64,000 nt of DNA from Flavobacterium ajazii (GCF_010614725.1 NZ_JAAEHL010000009.1:62001-126000); one strand, 5' to 3'; positions 8,852 to 19,566 are shown, counted from the stretch's first letter. Numbers and translations are program-made. The notes: generated by a model not told the origin, from the sequence alone.

Positions 8852-8888
8852 ATAATAAGCCTCAAAATCTCAGTTTGAGGCTTATTAT
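8852..8888 (-). promoter_or_regulatory. Intra-operon hairpin between susE-like and GH53 genes
   Basis: A perfect 15-bp stem (8852-8866 with 8874-8888) carries a 7-nt loop. It lies in the 124-bp gap between the SusE-like gene and the first GH53 gene. On the minus strand it is followed by AT-rich sequence without a clean T-run, so it fits partial termination or mRNA stabilisation of the upstream susCDE part better than full termination. Confidence 0.6.
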
Positions 8889-8899
8889 AAATTCTGTAA

Positions 8900-9964
8900 T
8901 TACTGAACTTTGATGAACATATATCTTCCATCTAAATCGTTCAGCCAAATATCGTATTTACCTGCTTCAACGATGATATCTCCCCCGTTATCTCCCCATT
9001 CTTTAGCCCATCCACTAGTGTGAAACTTCATTTTTCCTGCGTTTAGGGTTTGAGCAGAAACTTTCCAGATATGAGGATCAAATGTTGATTGTGTCAAAGC
9101 AATATTCTTTGACCAGCCATCACCGCCAGGTATTACGTCTCCGGAATAACTAATCTCGCTATTGGTAGCTGTAGATCCTGTGTAAGGGGCAATAGTATAG
9201 GTCAGACTTTCAAGGTTTATTTCAAAAGAATAATAACCCGCAGCTGTTGTAGGAAAAACAGCCGGATCAGCATCACCTTCAGTCGCTCTGTACTGCACTT
9301 TATCTCCATTAGTACCATACATTGGTGCCCAGAAGCCAATTTGTTCGATTAATTTGAAACCATCTTTGTTTAAATAACCTGTATAATAATGTTTTGCATT
9401 CTCTCTTGGATCTCTAAAAATTGGCATAAGGTTGTCTGTAACGCTCCATCCTGCTGCTGTTCCAGGGCCAATTAGGTATAAATCTACCGCAGGCGTAACA
9501 CCTTCGTAAGGAGTGACTACAATTGTAATGACATCTGAGAACTTTGGCTCTGAACCCGTTGTTCCTACTGTTGATTTAATTCTCATTTCAATAGTTCCTT
9601 CAACACCGGCTTCCAATCCAAGTTCTAATGCTTTTGCATTTAATTCTGCAACACTTACCGTTGCGTGTGTAGAAGTTGAAGAAGAAATATCTACCGGTAC
9701 AGCAAATTCAGTATCGGCTTTAGCAAATTGTAAAGCATAAGTGATAATTGTTGGCGCTCCGTAACTTACCTTTTCCCATGTTACTGTCAGTGCAGTATTG
9801 TTTGGGGTTTCTTTATTAAGGATTGTAGAAGAACCGGCCTCCGGGGTAATGATGGCAAAAGCAGCCTCCTGAGGTTCTAAAATCATTAAATTCTCTTCGT
9901 TTTCACAAGACCATAAGCCTGTAAGCATTACAATTGCGATGAATATTTTATATATATTTTTCAT
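8900..9964 (-). CDS. SusE-like surface glycan-binding lipoprotein
   Basis: I start at the ATG at 9964 (MKNIYKIF), because it gives a clean lipoprotein signal peptide ending LWSC; the open frame extends 8 codons upstream. The protein has about 354 residues. An N-terminal SusE-type Ig-like domain (about 35-140) is followed by two carbohydrate-binding-like beta domains with repeated patterns (YLIGPGTAAGWS... and ...GDGWSKNIALTQS...). SusE/F-type proteins bind polysaccharide at the cell surface beside SusC/SusD and have no catalytic role. It lies 33 bp downstream of susD in the galactan operon. Confidence 0.82.
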   Translation of the reverse strand: MKNIYKIFIAIVMLTGLWSCENEENLMILEPQEAAFAIITPEAGSSTILNKETPNNTALTVTWEKVSYGAPTIITYALQFAKADTEFAVPVDISSSTSTHATVSVAELNAKALELGLEAGVEGTIEMRIKSTVGTTGSEPKFSDVITIVVTPYEGVTPAVDLYLIGPGTAAGWSVTDNLMPIFRDPRENAKHYYTGYLNKDGFKLIEQIGFWAPMYGTNGDKVQYRATEGDADPAVFPTTAAGYYSFEINLESLTYTIAPYTGSTATNSEISYSGDVIPGGDGWSKNIALTQSTFDPHIWKVSAQTLNAGKMKFHTSGWAKEWGDNGGDIIVEAGKYDIWLNDLDGRYMFIKVQ

Positions 9965-9997
9965 TTTATTATCGTTTAGATTGTTCAAAAGATATTT

Positions 9998-11605
9998 TTA
10001 GTAACCTGTATTTTGAGTTAAGTTTTTGTTAGCTCCCAATGATCCTTCCGGGATAGGGAAAACACTTCTGTAAGCCGGAATCGAAATTCCTTTTGCCGCA
10101 TTTCCTTTCCATGCCCAGTTGTACGTTCCGCCGGTATATTTTCCAAAACGAATCAAATCCTGTCTTCTGTGCGCTTCCCAGTGCAGTTCACGTGCTCTTT
10201 CATCAATTAAAAAGTCAAGAGTCAGATCGATTGAAGTGATATTTCCAACAGTAGAACCGCTATTGGCTCTTTCTCTTAAATCATTTACATATTCAAGTGC
10301 CTGAGCTGGTGTACCATTTCCGCCTCTTAAAGTCGCTTCTGCATACATCAGATAAACATCGGCTAATCTGAATAATGGAAAATCAGTATCTGCATAAGTT
10401 GAACTGGATCCGTTTACTCCTGCTGAAGTTTTATTCGAGAATTTAGATAAAATGTATCCCTGAGTTTTTACACCAATATCAGCAATATCAATTGTTCTTT
10501 GTTTTGTCGGATCTCCGGCAACACCTGTTCCAATAGTATTTCTGTCATCCTGAACAAATTTGGCACCATCAAATTTTTGTGCAAATTCTTTTCTGATACG
10601 AAGTGCTCCGGTCCATCCGCCCACTCCAAAATCGGCAGCATTGTTTTCCCATGCTCCAATCTGGCCATTGGTTAAAACCGTTGTAGCACCCCAGTTTTGA
10701 GATACTTCACCATCAGACTGAATTCCGAAAATAAGTTCCTCAGAGGTATTATTATCTGCCATAAAGTTTTCCAGATATTTAGGTTTCAGAGTATAACCGC
10801 TGGCAATAATTTCGTTACACATTGTAATACAGTCATTAAAACGGTTTGCCTGAATGTATACCTGAGCGTTCAGATATATTTTTGCCAGAATCATACGTGC
10901 CATAGACTGGTCTAATCTTCCGTAAACATTGGTTCTTGCCGGTTTTAAATTTGGTAAAACAGCTTTTAATTCGCTCTCAATAAAATCAAACAATTGCTTT
11001 CTGTCATATTGAGGTCCTCTAAAATTGACAGGATCGTTTTCAGTATACATTGGTGCTTTTCCAAACAAATCCATCATATTATAGTAGGCATAAGCTCTTA
11101 AAACACGTACTTCATTTCTGTAAAGTTCAATTTCAGCCAATGTTGCAGCATCTGTAATTTTTCTGGAACTTAATTTTTCCGGAGTACTCTGACGTAAAAA
11201 TTCATTAGCATAGGATACAGATACCATGGTACGGCTAAACATTCCTAAAATTACAGGGTTGGCAGCTGTCCAGATATTTCGTTGTAACTCTGCAGTTCCC
11301 CCGTCATTCTCATAACTCCATACCAATTCGTCTGTTGTTAATTCCTGCATATAGAGCAAACATCTTGTAAACTGGCTTGTTCCTGCATCGACACCTTCTA
11401 ATGAAGAATCATTAGGCCCTATAACTCCTGTCAGGGTAAGATTTCCATAAACTCCTGCAGCGGCTTGTCTGTATCCCTCCGGAGTAGAGAACAATACATC
11501 AGATGAAAGTACATCATCATCTTCTGAGACTACGTTTAAATCATCCACACAAGAATGAAAAACAGTAGCCAGCATTATAACTGTTAGTAAAATATATTTT
11601 TTCAT
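9998..11605 (-). CDS. SusD-family glycan-binding lipoprotein (galactan locus)
   Basis: The 535-residue protein has a lipoprotein signal (VFHSC). It has the TPR-rich SusD/RagB fold: an N-terminal SusD-like domain with YRQAAAGVYGNL and RNEVRVLRAYAYYNMMDLFG, and a C-terminal RagB domain with LYADVYLMYAEA-like and DERARELHWEAHRRQDLIRFGKY segments. It forms the lid of the SusCD importer and captures galactan oligosaccharides at the cell surface. It is 10 bp downstream of susC, implying one transcript. Confidence 0.92.
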   Translation of the reverse strand: MKKYILLTVIMLATVFHSCVDDLNVVSEDDDVLSSDVLFSTPEGYRQAAAGVYGNLTLTGVIGPNDSSLEGVDAGTSQFTRCLLYMQELTTDELVWSYENDGGTAELQRNIWTAANPVILGMFSRTMVSVSYANEFLRQSTPEKLSSRKITDAATLAEIELYRNEVRVLRAYAYYNMMDLFGKAPMYTENDPVNFRGPQYDRKQLFDFIESELKAVLPNLKPARTNVYGRLDQSMARMILAKIYLNAQVYIQANRFNDCITMCNEIIASGYTLKPKYLENFMADNNTSEELIFGIQSDGEVSQNWGATTVLTNGQIGAWENNAADFGVGGWTGALRIRKEFAQKFDGAKFVQDDRNTIGTGVAGDPTKQRTIDIADIGVKTQGYILSKFSNKTSAGVNGSSSTYADTDFPLFRLADVYLMYAEATLRGGNGTPAQALEYVNDLRERANSGSTVGNITSIDLTLDFLIDERARELHWEAHRRQDLIRFGKYTGGTYNWAWKGNAAKGISIPAYRSVFPIPEGSLGANKNLTQNTGY

Positions 11606-11615
11606 GGTTTATTTT

Positions 11616-14558
11616 TTAAAATTTCAGATTAAGACCAAATAAGAAAGATCGCTGTCTTGGATAAATAGTTTTATCTACACCATTATTTGTAATTTCCGGG
11701 TCTAAACCACTATATTTTGTAAGAACAAAAACGTTCTGAACTCCTGTTGATACTCTTAAAGTCGCTTTGTCATTTAACCAGTTTTTAACTGTATATCCTA
11801 AAGTAATGTTGTCCATTTTTAAGAAAGAAGCATTTTCAATATAGATATCCGACATAGACACATTTGAAGCTGTCTGGAAATTTGTACCCAAAACAGAAGA
11901 CGGAATATTGCTTAAAACACCACCATTTTCCATAGAATCATATTGTGCACGCGATGCATCAACGGCATTAAAAATTCGGTTACCAACACTTGCTCTTAAA
12001 TTGAAAGAGAAATCGAAATCTTTGTAATTCATATTCGATGCAAAACCTAACGTAAAGTCTGGATCCGGATTATGATAGATATATTTGTCAGCATCATTTT
12101 TAATGTTATCCCCGTTCAGATCAGCAAAAGCACCATCGATAGGTTTTCCGTCTGTATCATACAATTGCTTGTACACATAGAAAGCATAAGGCGTATATCC
12201 TTCTCTGAAAATTTGTCCCGGAGTACCTGTTCCGGCAATGTTGTCTCCCAAAAAGATATCTGAACCAATTGCTAATTCTTTGATTCTTCTTTCAAATTTG
12301 GCACCATTAAAATTCATATTCCAGTTGAAATCCTTTGTTTTAATAGCATTGGCATTAATGGTAAATTCGATACCTTTTGTGGTAAAGCTGCCTATGTTTT
12401 GGTATACCCTGTTAGAATAATTACTTCCGTCGGCAGTTGCAACGTTCGCTAATAAATCTTTAGAATCTTTATAGTATACATCTACACTTGCAGTAAGACG
12501 ATTGTCTATAAATCCGAAATCAATACCTGTGTTATACGTTGTCGTTTCTTCCCATTTTAAATTATTGGTTAATTTTGAAGGAAGTGCTATAGGTGTTGGA
12601 GTCGTTCCAAAATAATATTGAGAGTTTCCGCCGCCCAATTGGTATTTCTGAAGGTAACCGTTTGGTTCAGGAATATCCTGCTGCCCTGTGATACCATAAC
12701 TCAATCTTAATTTTAAGTCAGATATCGTATTATTGTCTTTCAGGAAATCTTCTTTGATTTTCCATGCAAAAGCTGCTGCAGGGAAATTACCCCAACGATT
12801 ATCTTCTTCAAATCTTGAAGAACCGTCTCTTCTGTAAGATAAAGTAAGTAAATATTTATCTCTGAAATTTAAGTTCGTTCTGGCAAAAAAACCAATTAAG
12901 AACGTATCTGTATCGGTTGTTGGCTCAGGAAATGTTGATGGCAGATCCGGATTTAAAATGTTACCTGTTTCAAATTTTGAACTTTCAAATTTCTGATAAG
13001 AATATCCGGTTGTGAATTCAAAATTCAATGAATTAAATGTTTTATTGTACACCAAATAAGTGTCTAACAATTTATTTTGTCTTCTTGCTCTGGTGTATTC
13101 ATCTGTTCCATACGGAATGTTATTGTTATTTGGAGCTGAACCTGCATCTGCACTAACATCTCTGTTTCTTTCTCCTTTTGATTCGTCAAAACCAACATTA
13201 ACTACCGCTCTTAATTCAGGAAAAAAGTGAAATTTATAATCTACTTCAAAGTTTCCAAAGAACCTGTCACTTGTTCCAATGTCGTGTGTATTCACCAATT
13301 GTGAAACCGGATTTTTGGCAGCGGTAGAAACTAATGGATAATTCCCATCGGCATCCATTCCTGTAGTATATTCAAAATAACCGTCATATGGTGCGCCCTC
13401 AACTTTTATAGGCTGTGTCGGGTCAAAACCAATAGCAGATCCTTCAACACCGTCTGTAAATCTGTTTTTTTCGTAAGCATAATTGGCTGCTAATTTTACT
13501 TTTAAATGATTATCAAAAAATGAAGGGTTCATTACCAAACCAACTGTATTTCTTTCAAATTCATTCGTTAATCTCAAACCTTGCTGATTGGTATTTCCTA
13601 AAGTTAAACTTGTTGGAACAACACCAAACAGACTTCCTCTGATGGCTAAACTCTGGTCAAGTGAACCTGTATCTCTGTAAATCGCTTTTTGCCAGTCTGT
13701 ATTTGCAGTTCCTAATTTGTCTAAATCATCCGATCTTCTGTCTGCAATAACTTTTCTGAATTCATCAGCACTAAAAACATCAACTGTTTTAGTCAGTTTT
13801 CCGATAGCATATTGCACATTGTAGTCAACAGAAAATGTTTTGCTTCCTTTTTTAGTAGTAATGATAATCACCCCGTTTGAAGCTCGTGAACCATAAATAG
13901 CAGTAGCCGAAGCATCTTTTAAAACGGTCATCGATTCAACAGTAGCAGGGTTTAAAGAGGCTAAAAATGAAGCTGAACCTGTGTTTGTTGTATTGTCAAG
14001 CGGTAATCCGTCAATAACAATCAATGGATTGTTGCTGGCAAAAAGAGAGCTTCCTCCCCTGATTCTTATTTCTGATAAAGAACCAGGAGCTCCCGAAGAG
14101 TTAATTGTTAAACCTGCCACTCGTCCGTTAAGCAGATTTTCGGTTGTAATGTTGTTTCCTTTATTGAAATCCTTTGTGGTAAGTGCTGTAACCGAACCGG
14201 TAGCATCTTTCTTTTTAACAGATCCATAACCTACCTGAACGACAACTTCTTTAAGCAAATTGTTGTCTTCTGCCAGATAAATCGTGATGTTTTTTTGCGT
14301 TCCAATAGTTACAGTTTGTGTAGTGTAACCTGTGTAAGAGAAAGTAATCTGATTTTCCGGTTTTACACCTGAAAACTGAAACTTCCCGTCAAAATCGGTA
14401 GAGGCATTTAAGTTTCCTCCTGATACTTTTATGTTTACTCCCGGTATCGGCTGTCCTGTCGTTTTTTCCAGAACAACTCCTTTAATTATGTTCTGAGCAA
14501 AAACACAAAAAGGAAGTAAGAATACTAAAAGTAAAAATTTGTTTTTAATTCTGTTCAT
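11616..14558 (-). CDS. SusC-family TonB-dependent outer-membrane transporter (galactan locus)
   Basis: The 980-residue protein has a signal peptide, a carboxypeptidase-regulatory-like domain (about 23-105, IIKGVVLEKTTGQPIPGVN), a TonB plug with the SusC signature VLKDASATAIYGSRASNGVI, and a 22-strand barrel ending in an aromatic residue (LNLKF). It imports oligosaccharides across the outer membrane, powered by TonB. First gene of the leftward operon susC-susD-susE-GH53-GH53-GH2. The gene order matches known pectic-galactan loci of Bacteroides, which supports the substrate call. Confidence 0.93.
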   Translation of the reverse strand: MNRIKNKFLLLVFLLPFCVFAQNIIKGVVLEKTTGQPIPGVNIKVSGGNLNASTDFDGKFQFSGVKPENQITFSYTGYTTQTVTIGTQKNITIYLAEDNNLLKEVVVQVGYGSVKKKDATGSVTALTTKDFNKGNNITTENLLNGRVAGLTINSSGAPGSLSEIRIRGGSSLFASNNPLIVIDGLPLDNTTNTGSASFLASLNPATVESMTVLKDASATAIYGSRASNGVIIITTKKGSKTFSVDYNVQYAIGKLTKTVDVFSADEFRKVIADRRSDDLDKLGTANTDWQKAIYRDTGSLDQSLAIRGSLFGVVPTSLTLGNTNQQGLRLTNEFERNTVGLVMNPSFFDNHLKVKLAANYAYEKNRFTDGVEGSAIGFDPTQPIKVEGAPYDGYFEYTTGMDADGNYPLVSTAAKNPVSQLVNTHDIGTSDRFFGNFEVDYKFHFFPELRAVVNVGFDESKGERNRDVSADAGSAPNNNNIPYGTDEYTRARRQNKLLDTYLVYNKTFNSLNFEFTTGYSYQKFESSKFETGNILNPDLPSTFPEPTTDTDTFLIGFFARTNLNFRDKYLLTLSYRRDGSSRFEEDNRWGNFPAAAFAWKIKEDFLKDNNTISDLKLRLSYGITGQQDIPEPNGYLQKYQLGGGNSQYYFGTTPTPIALPSKLTNNLKWEETTTYNTGIDFGFIDNRLTASVDVYYKDSKDLLANVATADGSNYSNRVYQNIGSFTTKGIEFTINANAIKTKDFNWNMNFNGAKFERRIKELAIGSDIFLGDNIAGTGTPGQIFREGYTPYAFYVYKQLYDTDGKPIDGAFADLNGDNIKNDADKYIYHNPDPDFTLGFASNMNYKDFDFSFNLRASVGNRIFNAVDASRAQYDSMENGGVLSNIPSSVLGTNFQTASNVSMSDIYIENASFLKMDNITLGYTVKNWLNDKATLRVSTGVQNVFVLTKYSGLDPEITNNGVDKTIYPRQRSFLFGLNLKF

Positions 14559-15158
14559 ACTTTTTAATGAGTTTCGTTTAAGTTAGTTTTTTTCATTCTA
14601 GCGGTTACAAAATAATAGCAGGGATTATTAAAAAGAGTTCTCCCTGTAAATTTCAATACTGTTCATGTTTAAATTGTTTTTGGTTAGATAATTTGGTTTG
14701 TGTTTTTTATTGACCCTTAACAAAAAGTAAAGTATGTTACTTAAATGTTAAATTCATCAACTCCTGCAAATTAAGCGCAGAACAGGATATTAAGACAGGG
14801 AAAAATTCATTTATAAAAGGGGACAATTTCGTAAAAGCAGGTCCACAACGCTCAATAAAAACATATTCTTTATTTTTTAACCGTAAAATAAATGATAATA
14901 CCAATTATTAACCATTAAAATAATCGATTTAACAATTACCTCTACTCACTGTTTTTAGTCAGAAAATAACTTAAAAAATCTCCAGAGGCTCATTCTTTAG
15001 CCTGAGCAATCCAAAAAACAAATGTCATTTTTTTAAAACATTATATAATTGTGCTATTTTCGCAAGGCATACAGCTATCAAATGATTCAATCTGATTTAT
15101 AACCATATCTCTTTAATTTCCGTATATCAAAGAACAGCACTCTTTTTAAAAATTTTCT
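14559..15158. promoter_or_regulatory. 600-bp divergent regulatory region of the galactan locus
   Basis: No gene is visible here. The region lies between leftward susC and the rightward hybrid regulator and must hold both promoters. I see a short inverted repeat (CAGGGA at 14620s and TCCCTG at 14640s) and several AT-rich runs, but no convincing TAnnTTTG box near susC. The LacI-type palindrome found in the other locus is absent. The binding site of the hybrid regulator is expected here but I cannot identify it. Confidence 0.4.
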
Positions 15159-18100
15159 ATGAATAAGTTAAAGTTCTTTCTTGTCATTAGTCTTCTCTGC
15201 CTGCATGCATCGGGACAAAATTACCCAATAAGGCATCTTGATATTGCATCGGGACTTTCTAACAATTCTGTGGCAACTATATATCAGGATCAAAATGGCT
15301 ATATGTGGTTTGGAACTTTTGACGGACTTAACCGATATGACGGAAATGATTTTAAGATTTATCGCCATGTTCATACGGATCCAAATTCAATTCAGGGAAA
15401 TGCCATTAGCTGCATAGAAGGTGATTTTGAAAATAATTTGTGGGTAGGAACAACAGCAGGACCAGTGATTTTTAATGCGGAGCGATCTTCTTTTAGTCCG
15501 TTACAATATTATGATGCGAACAAAAAAATCAAACCTTTAAACGTTACCGCTTACGAAATAATTGCTGTACATCCTCTTCATATTATTCTCGTTGCTACAA
15601 AAGGCGCCATAGTACTTTTTAAGGAAGGTGAAAAAATTGGAACAGCAATACCTTTCAACGGAAAATTAAATTATATCGCAAGATCCATATCGTATAATGC
15701 GAAAAAACAAATCTTCTATGTTTTTATAACCGGAACCGGTCTTTGCCAGTACGATATTAAATCAAAAAAACTAACGCTTCTCAATAATTCAATTACAGGT
15801 GCAAATTGCATTAAACTGACCCATGAAGGGCTCTGGATTGGATCAGACGAAGGGGCTTACTTATATAATGACAGGCTGAACAGCTATTCTAAAAATTACT
15901 TTCCGGAAAAAACTGTCGTACGTGATTTTTTCCAACAGGAAAACCGACTCTGGATCGCCACTGACGGAGCTGGTCTTTATACTATTACAAAAAATCAGAC
16001 TGCTCCTGTTTTATATCGCGCCGGCGGTCCTGTTTCATTGCTTAAAAGTAAATCCCTGTATGATATATTTCAAAGCAAAAACGGAGAAATGTGGTTCGGA
16101 ACCCTGCGCGGAGGTGTAAGTATGATGGGGAAAAAACCGCTTGATTTTAATCATTTTAAAAGTAAAGATCCACTGACCAATAAAGAAGACGAAGATCCGG
16201 CTGCAAACTTCATGCAGTCTTTCTGCGAAGATGAAAAGAAAAATATCTGGATTGGTACTGATGGTGCAGGAATGCGATATTGGAACAGGAAACAAAACAC
16301 TTACGACGTTTACTCGACAACCTCATCTCCAGGCAGAAAAATTCAGAGCGATTTTGTGACCAGCATCGTCAGGGATTCTGATAATGCCATCTGGGTTGCG
16401 ATGTGGAAAGGCGGAGTCTGCCGTATTGATCCACAATCAAAAGCAATTCAGAATTTTTCGATTTACAATCAATTCACTAAAAAAGCAGAACAGGAATCCT
16501 GGCTATTGTTTTTAGATTCGAAAAAGACATTGTGGCTTGCTGTTACTAACAACGGGGCATTGTATCAATTGGACAGAAAACAAAACAAATTTGTCTGCTA
16601 CAGCAACACTTTGCGCGATGTTACCTGTCTCTACGAAACCACAGACGGAAAAATCTGGGGCGGAACTTTTAATTCTTTTTTTGAAATAGAACCCATCACA
16701 AAAAAAGTAAAAACCTATCATTCAGATTACACTATCAGATGCATCACTGAAGATCAAAACAAAAATCTTTGGATTGGTACTGTTGAAGGTGGTTTACTTT
16801 TGTACAACAGAAAAAATGGCACTTTCAAAAAATATACGACACAAAATGGTCTTTCCAGCAATACCATACTTCGACTTTTAGAAGATCAAAAGGGAAATTT
16901 ATGGATGAGTACCTATCACGGAATTTCAAGATTAAATCCTAAAAACAATACTTTCAGGAATTTTGGAGTCTCTGACGGACTTCAGGGTACTCAGTTTAGC
17001 TGGAATTCAGGTACCAGACTCTCAACAGGGGAATTTATTTTTGGCGGTATAAACGGATTCAATGTTTTTGATCCTGACAATATCAAAGACAAAAAAAATA
17101 CGGGCAAATTTTTATTAAATGATTTGCTGGTAAACAATCAGCCTTTAAAACTCGATAGCCCTTATATCACAGAAAAGAAACTCAATATGATAAGCGAAGC
17201 CGAACTTCCTTATGATAAGTCCGCATTGAGTTTTGATTTTGTTTATCTGGATTATGTCAATTCAGAAAAAATCAATACCGCTTATTTTCTCGAAGGCTGG
17301 GACAAAGACTGGAACTATACTTCAAAAAATAACAGGGCAAATTATTCCAGACTAACCGAAGGAACCTATGCTTTTAAAGTAAAAACAACCGATGTTTTTG
17401 GAAACTGGACTAATGAGGTAACGCTCGCAACGGTAAAAATCCTTCCGCCCTGGTATAGAACATGGTGGGCTTATACTTTTTATCTAATGGCTATTGCCGG
17501 AGCAATTTATGCCTACGTAGATTATCATAAAAACAAGGAAAGGCTTCGCTACGAAATCAAACTTACACGTATGGAGCATACAAAAGACAAGGAACACGCC
17601 GAAAAACAGTTTTCTATGTTTACGTATATGGCGCATGAATTGCGTACTCCCCTGTCTTTAATTATCAATCCGCTAAAAAGTACCATCGACAGAAAAAATG
17701 CTCCTGAAGATGATCTTGACCTGAATCTCGCTTATAAAAATGCTAAAAGGTTATTGAGCCTTACCGATCAGTTACTGTTGTTCAGAAAAGCAGAAACAGA
17801 TCTTGATGAACTCAAAATTTCTAAGATTAATTTAAATAGTCTTTGTCGTGAAATCTATGACAGCTTTACGCAGATGGCAGCGGTTAAAAATTTAAATTAT
17901 CAGTTTATTGAAGAAAAAACACCTGCTGAAATATATGGTGATTATGAAAAAATAGAAATTACGCTTTTTAACTTAATCTCAAATGCTTTCAAATTCACAC
18001 CCAATAAAGGAACTATCAGTATTCAGATAATCGAAAAAACCGATGATGTTTCTATCATTATATCGGATACCGGCAGCGGAATTCATGAAAATGATATTGA

Positions 18101-19226
18101 CACGATTTTTGAAAAATTCAAACAGATTCAGTCCAAAAGCAGCAATGGTTTTGGAATAGGTCTTTATGTTGCTAAATATTTTGTGAACAAACATCATGGC
18201 GAAATATCGTGTACAAGTAAAGTCGGAAAAGGGACTTCGTTTACTATTGTACTTCCAAAAGGAAAAAGCCATTTTGCAGCAATGAGTATCAATGAAAATC
18301 ATCCGCAAATGTCTCCTCTTGTAGGGGAACTTTTGGAAGGAATGCCTGCAGATAATCAAAATACACTCAAAAATCAGCCCTCAAATCCTGAAAACATACA
18401 GGAGGAGCTAATCAGTACAAAAAAAGTATTACTGATTGTAGAGGACAATCCCGAAATGAATCATTATCTGGTACAGCTTTTCTCCAAAAACTATATTGTG
18501 TATTCGGCAGCAAACGGACTCGAAGGGCTGAAACTGGTTCAAAAACACATGCCTGATATTGTATTGAGCGATATTGCTATGGAAGGCATGAACGGTTTGG
18601 ATTTATGTAAAGAAATCAAACAAAATGATGATTCAGGCCATATTCCGGTGATACTTCTTACGGCTACCACCAGCAATGACATTCATTTACAAAGTATTAC
18701 CGAAGGCGCAGACGACTATGTTACCAAACCTTTTGACAGTAATATACTTTTGGCACGTGTAGATGCTGTTCTTCGAAACAGAGGACAATTACGCAAGTAT
18801 TTCCTGGACAGCATAACACTTCGTGAAAACGTAAATAAAGTTCCTCTCGAATACAAAGAGTTTCTGGATAAATGTATCGAAATTGTCGAAGCCAATCTCG
18901 AAAACAGCGAGTTTAACCTAAAGAGTTTCTCTGCAGCAATGGGTATGAGCCATTCAAGCCTTTACAAAAAGATCAAAGCAATTTCGGGACAAACTGTAAC
19001 TGGTTTTATCCGGTCTATCAGAATCCGCAGAGCCGCAGTAATTATGCTGACCGAAAACATCAATATTGCTCAGGTTGGCCCTCAGGTAGGTATAGAAGAC
19101 CAGCGCTATTTCCGCCAGCAGTTCGTAAAATTGTTTGGCATGAAACCTTCTGAATACATCAAAAAATACAGAAATTCTTTTAATAAGGAACTGAATATTA
19201 TTCAGAAGGGAGAGGATATTGCGTAA
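15159..19226 (+). CDS. Hybrid two-component system sensor-regulator (HTCS)
   Basis: The 1355-residue protein has a signal peptide (1-19), a periplasmic two-bladed propeller sensor with many Reg_prop repeats (for example DGYMWFGTFDGLNRYD-like; about 25-690), a Y_Y_Y domain (about 690-765) and one membrane helix (about 769-790). Then come a histidine kinase with phospho-acceptor H826 in YMAHELRTPLSL, an HATPase domain with the G boxes DTGSGI and GFGIGL, a receiver domain with D1138 in VLSDIAMEGMNG, and a C-terminal AraC-type helix-turn-helix (about 1240-1340). It senses an oligosaccharide in the periplasm and activates the divergent susC operon. The substrate is inferred from the adjacent galactanases. 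Confidence 0.93.
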   Translation: MNKLKFFLVISLLCLHASGQNYPIRHLDIASGLSNNSVATIYQDQNGYMWFGTFDGLNRYDGNDFKIYRHVHTDPNSIQGNAISCIEGDFENNLWVGTTAGPVIFNAERSSFSPLQYYDANKKIKPLNVTAYEIIAVHPLHIILVATKGAIVLFKEGEKIGTAIPFNGKLNYIARSISYNAKKQIFYVFITGTGLCQYDIKSKKLTLLNNSITGANCIKLTHEGLWIGSDEGAYLYNDRLNSYSKNYFPEKTVVRDFFQQENRLWIATDGAGLYTITKNQTAPVLYRAGGPVSLLKSKSLYDIFQSKNGEMWFGTLRGGVSMMGKKPLDFNHFKSKDPLTNKEDEDPAANFMQSFCEDEKKNIWIGTDGAGMRYWNRKQNTYDVYSTTSSPGRKIQSDFVTSIVRDSDNAIWVAMWKGGVCRIDPQSKAIQNFSIYNQFTKKAEQESWLLFLDSKKTLWLAVTNNGALYQLDRKQNKFVCYSNTLRDVTCLYETTDGKIWGGTFNSFFEIEPITKKVKTYHSDYTIRCITEDQNKNLWIGTVEGGLLLYNRKNGTFKKYTTQNGLSSNTILRLLEDQKGNLWMSTYHGISRLNPKNNTFRNFGVSDGLQGTQFSWNSGTRLSTGEFIFGGINGFNVFDPDNIKDKKNTGKFLLNDLLVNNQPLKLDSPYITEKKLNMISEAELPYDKSALSFDFVYLDYVNSEKINTAYFLEGWDKDWNYTSKNNRANYSRLTEGTYAFKVKTTDVFGNWTNEVTLATVKILPPWYRTWWAYTFYLMAIAGAIYAYVDYHKNKERLRYEIKLTRMEHTKDKEHAEKQFSMFTYMAHELRTPLSLIINPLKSTIDRKNAPEDDLDLNLAYKNAKRLLSLTDQLLLFRKAETDLDELKISKINLNSLCREIYDSFTQMAAVKNLNYQFIEEKTPAEIYGDYEKIEITLFNLISNAFKFTPNKGTISIQIIEKTDDVSIIISDTGSGIHENDIDTIFEKFKQIQSKSSNGFGIGLYVAKYFVNKHHGEISCTSKVGKGTSFTIVLPKGKSHFAAMSINENHPQMSPLVGELLEGMPADNQNTLKNQPSNPENIQEELISTKKVLLIVEDNPEMNHYLVQLFSKNYIVYSAANGLEGLKLVQKHMPDIVLSDIAMEGMNGLDLCKEIKQNDDSGHIPVILLTATTSNDIHLQSITEGADDYVTKPFDSNILLARVDAVLRNRGQLRKYFLDSITLRENVNKVPLEYKEFLDKCIEIVEANLENSEFNLKSFSAAMGMSHSSLYKKIKAISGQTVTGFIRSIRIRRAAVIMLTENINIAQVGPQVGIEDQRYFRQQFVKLFGMKPSEYIKKYRNSFNKELNIIQKGEDIA

Positions 19227-19566
19227 TTAAATAGTAAGAAATTTTTTATTTTTTTTTAAAATTGTAGGCTCCTGAGGTTCACCCTGCATTCCGGTCTCTC
19301 CATTTTTAAACTCAAGTTTTCCAAATTTATAACTCAGAGAAATTCCAAAAGACTGAACCGGTACTTGTTTGTTATTTATCTGATAAAAACTTTCTCCGTA
19401 ACTGGTCGATCTTTGATTCAAATATTTGTTGAACAGATTTGCCATTGTAATTCCCAGACTTGCTGCTTTGTGCAGAAACTGTTTTCTTAGTGCTATATTA
19501 TAAAAAAATGAAGCTGGACGAATTCCCTGAATATTTTTTTGTGACGAACGATAATTTCCATAAAAA
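19227..19566 (-). pseudogene. TonB-dependent receptor C-terminal fragment
   Basis: The minus strand from about 19566 to 19227 encodes roughly 112 residues of an outer-membrane beta-barrel C-terminus (HFYGNYRSSQKNIQGIRPAS, later SFGISLSYKFGKLEFK). The ATG at 19445 is internal to this barrel, so the frame is not a small gene. The 5' part is missing: the reading frame runs into a palindrome at 19567 that resembles an insertion-sequence end. The stop codon abuts the stop of the hybrid regulator on the other strand. It is most likely a remnant cut by a past IS insertion or deletion. Confidence 0.65.

Noticed and set aside
15922..16295. Overlapping open frames inside the hybrid regulator on both strands
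   Set aside because: They are out-of-frame shadows of the long regulator gene.
19227..19445. Independent 72-residue gene
   Set aside because: The same frame extends upstream with typical outer-membrane barrel sequence; the ATG is internal to a receptor fragment.
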